DNA of 36,474 bases from contig QHMS01000205.1 of assembly GCA_003217895.1 (NCBI GenBank), positions 1 to 36,474 on the forward strand, in the 5' to 3' direction. This DNA is from Verrucomicrobiota bacterium (GTDB taxonomy: Bacteria; Verrucomicrobiota; Verrucomicrobiia; Chthoniobacterales; UBA10450). Each line of letters opens with the position of its first letter. Position 1 is the first letter of the stretch. Shown here in pieces: positions 19,545-28,398 of this stretch. The notes beneath the pieces were generated by a model. That model saw only the letters and a program-made list of their open reading frames with translations. It was not told the DNA's origin and searched no databases. A program made the translations under genes and the position numbers.

Positions 19545-21724
19545 TGGCCAGGGGAGAAGTCATTCGCATTCGGGACGAGTTCTACATCCGTTCGTCGTCC
19601 CCCCGTGTGGACGTTCGCAGGCGCGTGTTGAAGCAGGGGGACACCTTCGCTGTGTTCGACCGGTTTGGCGACATCGAGACGCTTGGCACCGGCGAACTCG
19701 GGCTGTATTACCAGGACACGCGGTTCTTGTCGCGGTTGACGTTAAAGCTGGGAAAAGATCGGCCTCTGCTACTCAGCTCCACAGTGCGAGAGGACAACGC
19801 CGTTATGGCTGTGGACGCCACTAACCCCGACGTTTGGCGCGACAGCGAGATCGTAGTTCCGCGGGGAACAGTGCACTTCTTTCGCTCGAAAATTCTTTGG
19901 CAGAGAACATGTCACGAACGCCTTCGAGTCCATAACTACGGACGCGCAGCGGTCGATATTTCTTTCGCAATCGAATTCGATGCTGATTTTGCCGACATTT
20001 TCGAACTGCGCGGAATGAATCGAGAACGTCGCGGCCGACGCTTGGAGACGCAGGTTACGAAGGACGGACTCCTGCTCGGGTACGAAGGATTGGACAATCG
20101 CCTTCGCAGGACACGAATTGTTTTCGATCCGCCGCCTACCCGGCTGAACCATTCCGTCGCCGCGTTTCTAATCCATCTGGAACCTGGTAAAGAAGCCACC
20201 TACCGGTGCGCGATTGCATGCGAAGTGGATGGCGATTCACGAAACAAGGTCACGCCTTGCTACGAAAGTGCCGTTGAGGAGGCGGCGAGCGCGCTCGAAC
20301 GCGTGCGCGAGCGAGAGCCCCAGATTTTTACCGGAAACGAACAGTTCAACGATTGGCTAAACCGTTCGCTCGCCGATCTCCACATGATGCGGACCGAAAC
20401 GTCCTATGGGCCGTATCCTTACGCGGGTGTTCCGTGGTTTAGCACGGTGTTCGGAAGGGACGGAATTATCACCGCGCTCCAGTGTCTGTGGTTTGACCCA
20501 TCTGTAGCCCGTGGTGTCCTGGCGTATCTGGCAGCCAACCAAGCCGACACTGATAACGCTGAGCAAGATGCCCAGCCGGGCAAGATATTGCACGAGTTCC
20601 GCGAGGACGAAATGGCTACTCTGGGCGAGATCCCATTTAGGCGCTACTACGGCAGCATCGATGCGACGCCGCTTTTTGTCATGCTCGCCGGGGCGTACTA
20701 CAAACGCTCGGGCGACCGCGCGTTCATCGAATCAATTTGGCCGCACGTGGAGCGGGCGCTTGAGTGGATCGATCGTTACGGAGACTCGGATGGCGACGGC
20801 TTCGTGGAATATTCGCGCAAGTCTAAACACGGTCTCGCTAATCAGGGATGGAAAGATTCTCACGACGCGATTTTCCATAAGGACGGCACCGCAGCCGAAG
20901 GCAGCATCGCCTTATGTGAAGTGCAAAGTTACGTGTATGCGGCAAAGGGCGCGGCGAGCGAGCTTGCAAAAATTCTCGGCGATGCTGTACGATCACGAGA
21001 GTTGTCAAAGCAGGCACAGGCGCTCGGTAGCCGGTTCGAGAAAGCCTTTTGGTGCGAAGATCTTTCGACGTACGCCATTGCGCTCGATGGTAGCAAGCAG
21101 CCCTGCCGAGTGCGAACGTCGAACGCAGGGCATTGTCTTTTCGCCGGTCTCGCCAGACCGGAACAGGCGCGCCTCGTCGCGACGACTCTCACAGACGAAA
21201 TCTCGTTCTCCGGATGGGGGATCCGCACGGTGGCTACAAGTGAGGCACGCTACAATCCCATGTCCTATCACAATGGATCGGTCTGGCCGCACGATAACGC
21301 TTTGATTGCGGCGGGATTCGCGCGATATGGATTAAAAGAGTCCGCGGCGATGGTCCTCGCAGGTTTGCTCGACGCCAGTCTTTTCTTCGATCTGCATCGT
21401 CTCCCGGAACTATTTTGTGGCTTTCCCAGGCGTTCTGGTGAATCTCCAACGCTCTATCCTGTAGCGTGCGCACCGCAGGCTTGGGCGTCGGGTGCAATCT
21501 TTCTTTTGCTCGAAGCTTGCCTCGGCTTAAGCGTGTCGGCGCCCGAACAGACGGTGGTATTTTCCAAGCCGGTTTTGCCGGCATTCCTTCCCAAGGTGAG
21601 CATTCGCGATCTGAAAGTAGGAGATGCTCGAGTCGATCTTCTGCTCACCAGACACGATGAAGGCGACGTCGGAGTGAACGTGCTCCGTCGCGATGGAACA
21701 CTCGAGGTTTTGATCTTGAAGTAA
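19544..21724 (+). CDS. Amylo-alpha-1,6-glucosidase / glycogen debranching-type glycoside hydrolase
   Basis: FAVFDRFGDIETLGTGELGLYYQDTRFLSRLTL; GVPWFSTVFGRDGIITALQCLW; SYHNGSVWPHDNALIAAGFARYG. ATG overlaps the stop of the GT gene (TAATG). Confidence 0.93.
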   Translation: MARGEVIRIRDEFYIRSSSPRVDVRRRVLKQGDTFAVFDRFGDIETLGTGELGLYYQDTRFLSRLTLKLGKDRPLLLSSTVREDNAVMAVDATNPDVWRDSEIVVPRGTVHFFRSKILWQRTCHERLRVHNYGRAAVDISFAIEFDADFADIFELRGMNRERRGRRLETQVTKDGLLLGYEGLDNRLRRTRIVFDPPPTRLNHSVAAFLIHLEPGKEATYRCAIACEVDGDSRNKVTPCYESAVEEAASALERVREREPQIFTGNEQFNDWLNRSLADLHMMRTETSYGPYPYAGVPWFSTVFGRDGIITALQCLWFDPSVARGVLAYLAANQADTDNAEQDAQPGKILHEFREDEMATLGEIPFRRYYGSIDATPLFVMLAGAYYKRSGDRAFIESIWPHVERALEWIDRYGDSDGDGFVEYSRKSKHGLANQGWKDSHDAIFHKDGTAAEGSIALCEVQSYVYAAKGAASELAKILGDAVRSRELSKQAQALGSRFEKAFWCEDLSTYAIALDGSKQPCRVRTSNAGHCLFAGLARPEQARLVATTLTDEISFSGWGIRTVATSEARYNPMSYHNGSVWPHDNALIAAGFARYGLKESAAMVLAGLLDASLFFDLHRLPELFCGFPRRSGESPTLYPVACAPQAWASGAIFLLLEACLGLSVSAPEQTVVFSKPVLPAFLPKVSIRDLKVGDARVDLLLTRHDEGDVGVNVLRRDGTLEVLILK

Positions 21725-21793
21725 GAATCTCTACAGATGAACGGAGCTTAGACGATTGCGCTTATCCGCGTAGTGGCCGACAAATATCGGGAA

Positions 21794-22129
21794 ATGATGA
21801 AAGCAAAAGTGATTGTGATGCCAAAGGCGGCAGTGCTCGATCCGCAAGGCAACGCAGTCCGTGATGCGATGCGGCACCTGGGAATGCCAGAGGTGCGCAG
21901 CGTGAGGATCGGCAAGTACATGGAGATCGATATTAAGGGACAAGACGGGGAGCTCGAATCCCGGTTGCATCGTCTTTGCCGCGATTTGCTGTCGAATCCA
22001 GTGATTGAAGATTACGAGCTGCGGCGATCCGAAGGCGAAGCTCGGACGTCAGGAGCCAGAAGTCGGAAAGTGTCGAACGCCCAATTACAGAAGAGTAAGA
22101 CGAAGCGTAAGAGCAAGAAGGGTTCGTGA
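21794..22129 (+). CDS. purS: Phosphoribosylformylglycinamidine synthase subunit PurS, with Lys-rich tail
   Basis: MMKAKVIVMPKAAVLDPQGNAVRDAMRHLGMPEVRSVRIGKYMEIDI...LCRDLLSNPVIEDYEL; followed closely by purQ. Confidence 0.92.
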   Translation: MMKAKVIVMPKAAVLDPQGNAVRDAMRHLGMPEVRSVRIGKYMEIDIKGQDGELESRLHRLCRDLLSNPVIEDYELRRSEGEARTSGARSRKVSNAQLQKSKTKRKSKKGS

Positions 22130-22311
22130 TGAAAGCGCTGCGATATTTTTTCTGCGTGGTGCTGCCGCCGCTGGCGGTGCTTATGACCGGTCGCATTGGC
22201 AGCTTCTTTCTCAGCCTCATTTTAACTTTGCTCGGCTGGATTCCAGGAATCATCCACGCCTGCCTGGTGGTGAATGATTATCACGCCGAGCAGCGCGCTG
22301 CGGCACGTTAG
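22129..22311 (+). CDS. Pmp3/YqaE (UPF0057) family small membrane protein
   Basis: PPLAVLMTGRIGSFFLSLILTLLGWIPGIIHACLVV; ATG overlaps the purS stop (TGATG). Confidence 0.88.
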   Translation: MKALRYFFCVVLPPLAVLMTGRIGSFFLSLILTLLGWIPGIIHACLVVNDYHAEQRAAAR

Positions 22312-23052
22312 ATGGACATGAATTTCGCCGTCATCCGGTTCCCCGGCTCAAACTGCGATCAGGATTGTGTCGCTGGTATTAACGGCTTGGATGGATTACG
22401 TGCCGAGTACGTCTGGCACAAGGAAACCTCGCTCGATGATTTTGACGCGATCGTGCTGCCCGGCGGATTTGCCTACGGGGATTACCTTCGTTGTGGAGCT
22501 ATCGCTCGTTTCTCGCCGGTCATGAAAGCGGTCGTCAGCGCGGCGCACTCTGGCAAACTCCTGCTGGGCACGTGCAACGGGTTTCAAATCCTGTGTGAGG
22601 CTGGCCTCTTGCCGGGCGCGTTGGTGCGGAATCGTTCGCTGCGTTTCGTGTGTGACATGGTCACGACTCGTGTGGAAATGGATGACTCGCCGTTCACTCA
22701 CGGCTGCCCGAAAGGGACACTGCTGCGCCTCCCTGTAGCTCACGGCGAAGGTTGTTTTTTCGCTGATGCGGAAACTTTGAGTGAGTTGAACGCCAATAAG
22801 CAGGTGATCTTGCGCTACACGGACGGAAAAGGGCGGATCGTTTCAGACGCAAATCCGAATGGGTCAATTGAGAACATTGCTGGCATTTGCAATCGCGAAC
22901 GGAATGTTTTTGGCTTGATGCCTCATCCTGATCGCGCCTCCGATGCGCGGCTCGGCAGCGCAGATGGCGCGAAAATTTTCCGGTCAATGGTTCAAACGAT
23001 TCGCACCAATCGTTCGACGGGCGCGTCCGAGCGCGTGGCACACGTCGCGTGA
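22312..23052 (+). CDS. purQ: Phosphoribosylformylglycinamidine synthase subunit PurQ
   Basis: MNFAVIRFPGSNCDQDC...VLPGGFAYGDYLRCGAIA...LLLGTCNGFQILCEAGLLPGAL...VFGLMPHPDRASD. Confidence 0.97.
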   Translation: MDMNFAVIRFPGSNCDQDCVAGINGLDGLRAEYVWHKETSLDDFDAIVLPGGFAYGDYLRCGAIARFSPVMKAVVSAAHSGKLLLGTCNGFQILCEAGLLPGALVRNRSLRFVCDMVTTRVEMDDSPFTHGCPKGTLLRLPVAHGEGCFFADAETLSELNANKQVILRYTDGKGRIVSDANPNGSIENIAGICNRERNVFGLMPHPDRASDARLGSADGAKIFRSMVQTIRTNRSTGASERVAHVA

Positions 23053-23261
23053 GTCTCTCCATGTATTGCCGGAAACAATTTGCGTTGCTCGGCGTCGCAT
23101 TGATGTCCGCTCCGGGAATGAATGACAACATTGCTACGGCGACCAATGCCGACATTTTAATTAAAATTCTAAACGTGTCGTTGCTTTCTAAACTAGGAGA
23201 AAACCTGAAGGAACTCCCGGTTGACTGGCGACGCATGGTCGATTCGACTAGGGAACATTAA
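23049..23261 (+). CDS. Possible small ORF overlapping the purQ stop (hypothetical)
   Basis: 70-aa open frame after purQ. No recognised family; coding status uncertain. Confidence 0.25.
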   Translation: MSLSMYCRKQFALLGVALMSAPGMNDNIATATNADILIKILNVSLLSKLGENLKELPVDWRRMVDSTREH

Positions 23262-23362
23262 CGTTTTCAGTTGATACAGGATTGTAACGAAAACGAACAC
23301 AATCCGCCCAGCATCGCAAAGCTCGCCTGGCCAGCATTCAATCATACCGACGTCAGTTTCTG

Positions 23363-23746
23363 ATGGTGACACGTGCAACGGTGACGTCATCCAAGACGGT
23401 CGATTTCAGTTTTCGCGGCCCGCTCGGTTTCGAGGCGCATACGGTGCTTCTATCGGTCGATGGCGACTCGCCGGATCAGTATGCGTTCGAATCCGTGGGC
23501 GGGAATATTGAGCTGATGGGCATCGTTGATTTCGCTGAGATTCGCCCAAACTGCACAGAGGTCACCCTGGCGGTTCACTACGACATCAAGAACAAACTGT
23601 TTGCCTGGCTCGACCGGCGTTTGCATTTTGTGGACAGCTTTCTGACTGCGGAACTGCGCAGCATCCGCGCGCACTTCGAGGGCATCGCTGCCAGTTATCT
23701 GGATCACGCGCGGGTCATGCCCGTTCTCCAAACGGCGACAGCCTGA
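23363..23746 (+). CDS. Hypothetical protein, possibly SRPBCC-like
   Basis: 127 aa: VTRATVTSSKTVDFSFRGPLGFEAHTVLLSVDGD...ELMGIVDFAEIRPNCTEVTLAVHYDIKNKLFAWLDRRLHFVDSFLTAELRSIRAHFEG. Followed by a strong terminator. Confidence 0.65.
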   Translation: MVTRATVTSSKTVDFSFRGPLGFEAHTVLLSVDGDSPDQYAFESVGGNIELMGIVDFAEIRPNCTEVTLAVHYDIKNKLFAWLDRRLHFVDSFLTAELRSIRAHFEGIAASYLDHARVMPVLQTATA

Positions 23747-23761
23747 GGAGGCGGAAGATCC

Positions 23762-23799
23762 AAGAGCCACGTAAGTTCGGGGGGGCTTGCGTGGCTCTT
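23762..23799. terminator. Bidirectional intrinsic terminator between convergent genes
   Basis: AAGAGCCACGTAAG ... CTTGCGTGGCTCTT (14 bp with one G.T pair), loop TTCGGGGGGG, then TTTGC. Confidence 0.88.
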
Positions 23800-23816
23800 T
23801 TGCTGTACGCAGACGC

Positions 23817-24998
23817 TTATGCAACACGCACCGCGTGCCTTTTGTCGATACGAAGAATCTGACCCGATTTGAGTTTGATCACTGCTTTGGGGTCGCGAAT
23901 CTTCTGTCCGTCCAGTTCGACGCTTCCCTGTTTGATCAATCGTGAGACTTCGCTTCGCGATTTTTCGAGGTCAAACGCTTCGCGGTAGGCGTTCCAGACC
24001 AGTGTCACAAGGTCATGTTGCTTGAGACCGCTTACTGAAAACGCAGGCAGATTGGCGTGTTCCAGGTCGCGGTTGCTGAAGCGGGTATTCCATTCATCGA
24101 GGGTCTTTTGGGCGACCGCAGCCGAGTGGTACGTTTGAACGATTTCGAAGGCGAACTGCTTTTTCGCGTTGAGCGGGCGCATGCCAGCCGGCGCAGCGCG
24201 CCCGAGTAGCAATTCATAATAACGCGCCATCAACTCATCCGAGATGCTCATCAATTTCCCAAACATGTCTGAGGCAGACTCGTTGACCGCCACAAAATTC
24301 CCGAAGCTCTTGCTCATTTTTTTGGAGCCATCCAATCCTTCGAGGATCGGGACGAGGAAAACGACCTGTTGCGGCAAGCCCTCTTCTCTTTGAAAATCGC
24401 GCCCGATTAAGATGTTGAATAGCTGATCCGTTCCCCCGAGTTCGACATCCGCTTTTACCATCACCGAATCCCAGCCCTGCATAATTGGGTACTGAATTTC
24501 GTGTGCGCGAATCGATTGCTGCTTATCGATCCGTGCCTTGAAATCTTCGCGCTGCAGCAATTGCTGCAACGTTACGCGGCTGTTCAGCCGAATGACATCT
24601 TCGAATGACATGGCTCGGAACCAATCGCCGTTGCACACTGTCTCGGTGCGTGCGGGATCAAGGATTTTGAATGCCTGCTCGCGATAGGTTGCCGCATTTG
24701 CGATCACTTCCTGATGCGTCAATTGCGGCCGCGTAACAGAGCGACCGCTCGGATCGCCAATCATTCCCGTGAAATCGCCAATGATGAGAATCGCCTGATG
24801 ACCCAGCTCCTGAAACTGTCGTAGTTTTCGAAGAACAACGGTGTGGCCAAGATGAATATCGGATGTCGTGGGATCGACGCCCAGCTTTACGCGCAACGGT
24901 CGGCCGAGCGCGATTTTGTCGCGCAGCTGATCCTCGCTAATGATCTGCGCGGCGCCTCGTTTTAAGAACGCGAAAGCTTCTTCTGGTTGCATGCTCAA
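23817..24998 (-). CDS. tyrS: Tyrosine--tRNA ligase
   Basis: VKLGVDPTTSDIHLGHTVVLRKLRQFQELGHQAILIIGDFTGMIGDPSGRS; GSKKMSKSFGN; C-terminal S4-like domain. Confidence 0.97.
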   Translation of the reverse strand: MSMQPEEAFAFLKRGAAQIISEDQLRDKIALGRPLRVKLGVDPTTSDIHLGHTVVLRKLRQFQELGHQAILIIGDFTGMIGDPSGRSVTRPQLTHQEVIANAATYREQAFKILDPARTETVCNGDWFRAMSFEDVIRLNSRVTLQQLLQREDFKARIDKQQSIRAHEIQYPIMQGWDSVMVKADVELGGTDQLFNILIGRDFQREEGLPQQVVFLVPILEGLDGSKKMSKSFGNFVAVNESASDMFGKLMSISDELMARYYELLLGRAAPAGMRPLNAKKQFAFEIVQTYHSAAVAQKTLDEWNTRFSNRDLEHANLPAFSVSGLKQHDLVTLVWNAYREAFDLEKSRSEVSRLIKQGSVELDGQKIRDPKAVIKLKSGQILRIDKRHAVRVA

Positions 24999-25025
24999 AG
25001 ACAGAATAGCGATCCAGTGATCGTG

Positions 25026-25544
25026 CTACTTGTTTTTGTTCAGCAACTCGCGCACCTGCTCGATCGTGAGCGGCGCATTTTGCTTGTTGAGCGATTTTTG
25101 ACTTTTGCCTTCGTCCAGGAACGGCCGGTTCTCTGCGTACGCGCGAACGGGAACTTTCTTCCCAGACTGCGAAGCGTCGCGAACGCCGCGAGCGTTCTGG
25201 TTCGCATACGCAGGCTGGGAATTTGCCACGCCTTGGGGTGATGAAGTCTCGAATTTGTTATGTTTGCTGTGGAACGGCTGCGAAAGGAATTGCCCGGTGG
25301 AGAACTCTCCCGTGGCTGAAAACGTTTTGGAATTCGATTTCTTCTGGACGTAGAACGTTCCCACGCTTGCGTGCTTGTTCATCGACGAGGTTCGATCGCC
25401 GATGAATTTTTTGTTTTGCGCCGCGTTTTGCAGTGTCATCTCCGGCTTGAGCAGGCGATCGATGAGCTTGCGTTCTTGGTCCTGAGCGCGCGCGCAGGAG
25501 AGAGCAGCTACACCCAATGCGCAAATAGCGACCGATTTTCGCAC
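25026..25544 (-). CDS. Hypothetical secreted protein
   Basis: GTG start at 25544 gives signal peptide VRKSVAICALGVAALSCARAQDQ then low-complexity S/K/N/Q-rich mature part. The longer ORF to 25640 would include a palindromic repeat. Confidence 0.6.
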   Translation of the reverse strand: MRKSVAICALGVAALSCARAQDQERKLIDRLLKPEMTLQNAAQNKKFIGDRTSSMNKHASVGTFYVQKKSNSKTFSATGEFSTGQFLSQPFHSKHNKFETSSPQGVANSQPAYANQNARGVRDASQSGKKVPVRAYAENRPFLDEGKSQKSLNKQNAPLTIEQVRELLNKNK

Positions 25545-25569
25545 AACGCGAGGCTGCCGGAGTTCAAAC

Positions 25570-25656
25570 AGGTTTGTAAAGCAAATTTCGTAGTTGGCAG
25601 GGTCGGCGCGCGGCGCCAGCCGGCCGCCGCTGCGCAGCATCCCTACCTACAAACCT
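25570..25656. repeat. Palindromic element (87 bp) with perfect 9-bp terminal inverted repeats
   Basis: AGGTTTGTA (25570-25578) / TACAAACCT (25648-25656), with GC-rich self-complementary interior (GGCGCGCGGCGCC..GCCGGCCGCC). Confidence 0.65.
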
Positions 25657-25704
25657 CCCAGGCTTTTTATTGTATTCCATTGCGAGCTGCGAAATAATGA
25701 CCCT

Positions 25705-25914
25705 ATGCCCCATCACGTTTACAAAAAAATTGAGATAGTTGGTTCGTCGCAGAACGGATTCGAGGAGGCTGTGCAAAATGCGCTGGCACGCGCCAAAAAG
25801 ACAGTCCGCAGCATGCGATGGTTCGAGGTAACGGAGACCCGAGGATACATCGACGACGGTAAAGTGGCTGAATGGCAGGTAACGCTAAAAATCGGTTTCA
25901 CATTGGAAGAATAA
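25705..25914 (+). CDS. Dodecin family protein
   Basis: [69 protein letters not shown]. Confidence 0.95.
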   Translation: MPHHVYKKIEIVGSSQNGFEEAVQNALARAKKTVRSMRWFEVTETRGYIDDGKVAEWQVTLKIGFTLEE

Positions 25915-25935
25915 GATTGCTTCGATTAAGCCGAA

Positions 25936-25955
25936 GGCGATTGAGGTCAATCGCC
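25936..25955. terminator. Hairpin between convergent genes (candidate terminator)
   Basis: GGCGATTG-AGGT-CAATCGCC perfect 8-bp stem; no strong U-tract. Confidence 0.45.
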
Positions 25956-25960
25956 CTTAC

Positions 25961-26266
25961 CTAGTTCTCTTCCTGGCCCGCCTGATACAGCTTGGCAGCG
26001 CCATAAATCAAAATCGCTGGTTTTAACGCGAACACGAGCAGTCTAAAAAGACCGCCCAGAACTTTGCCGAGCGGGAGGCGATTCAGAATGTAGCCAGCCG
26101 CAAACGCGCACAGAAGAGATTCTGCTGGTTTTTTCTGCACATAACTTTCCGTTTCGGTGAGAACCGCCTCGATTTGGTCTTTCACCCATTGCGCTCCACG
26201 TTCCGGGAGTTCGGCCGCTACCTCGGCAGATGACTGTTTCATTTCGTTTAATAATTCGCATCGCAA
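25961..26266 (-). CDS. Small membrane-anchored protein, DUF883/YqjD-like
   Basis: Amphipathic N-terminus, then ESYVQKKPAESLLCAFAAGYILNRLPLGKVLGGLFRLLVFALKPAILIYGAAKLYQ. Start may be internal (MKQSS). Confidence 0.6.
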   Translation of the reverse strand: MRCELLNEMKQSSAEVAAELPERGAQWVKDQIEAVLTETESYVQKKPAESLLCAFAAGYILNRLPLGKVLGGLFRLLVFALKPAILIYGAAKLYQAGQEEN

Positions 26267-26307
26267 TCCTGTATTGCGCGCATGGGACTGTCAACGCAAA
26301 GCAAGTC

Positions 26308-26409
26308 GGAACATAGGCTTTCAGCCTGTGCGCCCATCGGTTTTGGAAACCGCTCGACCAACAAGGGGCAACATACCCGTTGGGCGCACAGAGGGGATAT
26401 CTATGTTCC
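26308..26409. repeat. Nested-inverted-repeat element (102 bp)
   Basis: Outer arms GGAACATAG/CTATGTTCC (26308-26316, 26401-26409); inner arms CTGTGCGCCCA/TGGGCGCACAG (26326-26336, 26381-26391); apical CGGTTT-TGG-AAACCG. Confidence 0.85.
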
Positions 26410-26425
26410 TTTAGCGCAGCGTCTG

Positions 26426-27376
26426 TCAACGCAGAGCGAGCCAAATCGAGCTTGCGCCCGCACCCGGCGGAAAATCAGGCAGTTGGGACGACCGATGAAA
26501 TATAGCGGCCCGGCGCGTTGCTTTTAGGCAATAGCGCGCCATCACTTCCAGTGCATGCTCGCGCACTACAGAGCAATTGGTCGAAAGCAAGACGTGGCTG
26601 TCTCGCTCTGCCAGTTCGAGAGCATCAATCAGCAACTTTTCGAAATCCTCTTCGACATGGAACGTTTTTGCTCCCGGTGAACGTGAAAAGGTTGGCGGAT
26701 CGAGAATGATTGCGTCGAATTTCTCGCCTCTCCGCGCTAGGCGCGGCAGCACCGCCCTCACATCATCCGCGATGAAGCGGTGGTCCATGGTTGGCAAATT
26801 GTTCAGCGCAAAATTCTGGCGTCCGCGCGTCAGATATTTCTTGGAAACGTCAATGTTAAGGGTAGTCGCCTCCCTGGATGCCGCACTGACAGAAAACGAG
26901 CAGGTGTACGCAAAGCAGTTGAGCAATCGTCTCGGTGCAATATGGTGCACGTAGCGGCGATTTTCTCTTTGGTCCAGGAAGAGGCCTGGGGAATAGCCCG
27001 TCCCGAAATCGATGCCGAATTTAAGATGTCGCTCGGTAGCGATTGTCTGCAAATTTTCGCCGGGGTGACCAAATATAACACGCGGCGGTTTCCGCTGTTC
27101 ACTTTTGCGAGGGACGAATCTTGCGAAAATATGTCGGAACTGAAAGCTGACAGAGCCGGCCCACGATTCCAGTTCTGTGAGAAGGCGCTGGCGGGTCAAC
27201 ACTCTTTTGAAAGAGATGAGGACGTCGCGTCCGAAGCGTTCCACCCAGCCATCCTCCATCGTACAGAGTCGGTGGGAGTCGGTTCCCTCTGCCTGAAAAT
27301 CTCGAAGTAATGCGGGATCAATCCACCCAAAATTCATTTTTCGTGTCGTCTCCAACCGCATACTTCGAATCGGCAT
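26426..27376 (-). CDS. Class I SAM-dependent methyltransferase, rRNA (cytosine-C5)/RlmI-like
   Basis: GIDFGTGYSPGLFLDQRENRRYVHHIAPRRLLNCFAYTCSFSVSAASREATTLNIDVSKKYLTRGRQNFALN...FDAIILDPPTFSRSPGAKTF. Start may be ATG at 27337. Confidence 0.88.
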   Translation of the reverse strand: MPIRSMRLETTRKMNFGWIDPALLRDFQAEGTDSHRLCTMEDGWVERFGRDVLISFKRVLTRQRLLTELESWAGSVSFQFRHIFARFVPRKSEQRKPPRVIFGHPGENLQTIATERHLKFGIDFGTGYSPGLFLDQRENRRYVHHIAPRRLLNCFAYTCSFSVSAASREATTLNIDVSKKYLTRGRQNFALNNLPTMDHRFIADDVRAVLPRLARRGEKFDAIILDPPTFSRSPGAKTFHVEEDFEKLLIDALELAERDSHVLLSTNCSVVREHALEVMARYCLKATRRAAIFHRSSQLPDFPPGAGASSIWLALR

Positions 27377-27419
27377 CGCGCAACGGATCGGTTGCCGCCC
27401 GAGGCCGCGTTGCTACACT

Positions 27420-27459
27420 GCCGCATCGTAGGGCATCGTCGCGCGCACCCTGATGCGGC
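27420..27459 (+). promoter_or_regulatory. Stable hairpin immediately upstream of the thrB start
   Basis: GCCGCATC-gt-AGGG ... CCCT-GATGCGGC, 12 bp with a 2-nt bulge, ending 10 nt before ATG 27470. Confidence 0.5.
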
Positions 27460-27469
27460 GGACTTATCT

Positions 27470-28369
27470 ATGGAACAAATTACCATTCGCGTTCCCGCGA
27501 GCACTTCCAATCTCGGTCCTGGCTTTGATTGTCTCGGTGTTGCCCTGCGCATCTACAATACTATCACCATAGCTCGCAGCAGTGCGTCGCGTCAGCGTTT
27601 TCATCCGCCGATTGTCTGTGAGGCAGCGGATCGATTTTTCAAAAAGGCGCGCCGCGCCGCGTTTTTCTTTTCCTGCTCAATTGTGGAGCAAATTCCGCGG
27701 TCGCGTGGTTTGGGGAGCAGTGCAACCATTCGCGTCGGCATCTTGCTTGCACTCAACCGGCTAAGCGGAAACCCACTGGATCAATTGAAGATTTTCCAGT
27801 TATGCGCCCAATTAGAAGGACATCCTGATAACGCCGCGCCCGCAACTTTCGGCGGGTTCACTTTAGTGCAAAGTAGGGCGACCGTCTCGGTGGCGCAGGG
27901 CAAGAGGGACACACACCCTGGCATTCAGCGCTTCGCAGTCTCGCCGCGATTGCATTTCGTTCTCTTGGTTCCCAAGCTTGAGATTCAAACTTCGAAAGCG
28001 CGAAATGTTCTGCCTTCAGAGATTTCACACGTCGAGGCAGTGGAGAATTGTGCAAATGCGTGTGCACTTACGGCGGCTTTCGTATCACAAGATTACAAAA
28101 AACTGCGCGGCGTTTTTGCCGACCATCTTCACCAACCGTTTCGCGTAAAATTGGTTCCATTTCTTCCAAGGGTGGTCGCGGCCGTTGAGAAAGCTGGCGG
28201 ACTCGGTGCCTTCCTCAGCGGCAGCGGATCGACAATTTGTGCAATTACGTTGCAAGATCGGGATCGAATCGGCGCCGCGATGAAACGCGCGGCAGGATCG
28301 ATCTCCTCGCGCGTAATCATCACGCACGCTGACAATCGTGGAGCATGTGTTATCCGATCACCCGATTAG
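27470..28369 (+). CDS. thrB: Homoserine kinase (GHMP family)
   Basis: ITIRVPASTSNLGPGFDCLGVALRIYN; IPRSRGLGSSATIRVGILLALNRL; EGHPDNAAPATFGGFTL; GAFLSGSGSTICAI. Confidence 0.93.
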   Translation: MEQITIRVPASTSNLGPGFDCLGVALRIYNTITIARSSASRQRFHPPIVCEAADRFFKKARRAAFFFSCSIVEQIPRSRGLGSSATIRVGILLALNRLSGNPLDQLKIFQLCAQLEGHPDNAAPATFGGFTLVQSRATVSVAQGKRDTHPGIQRFAVSPRLHFVLLVPKLEIQTSKARNVLPSEISHVEAVENCANACALTAAFVSQDYKKLRGVFADHLHQPFRVKLVPFLPRVVAAVEKAGGLGAFLSGSGSTICAITLQDRDRIGAAMKRAAGSISSRVIITHADNRGACVIRSPD

Positions 28370-28398
28370 ATTACTGATCACTGATCACCGTTTTTCGA

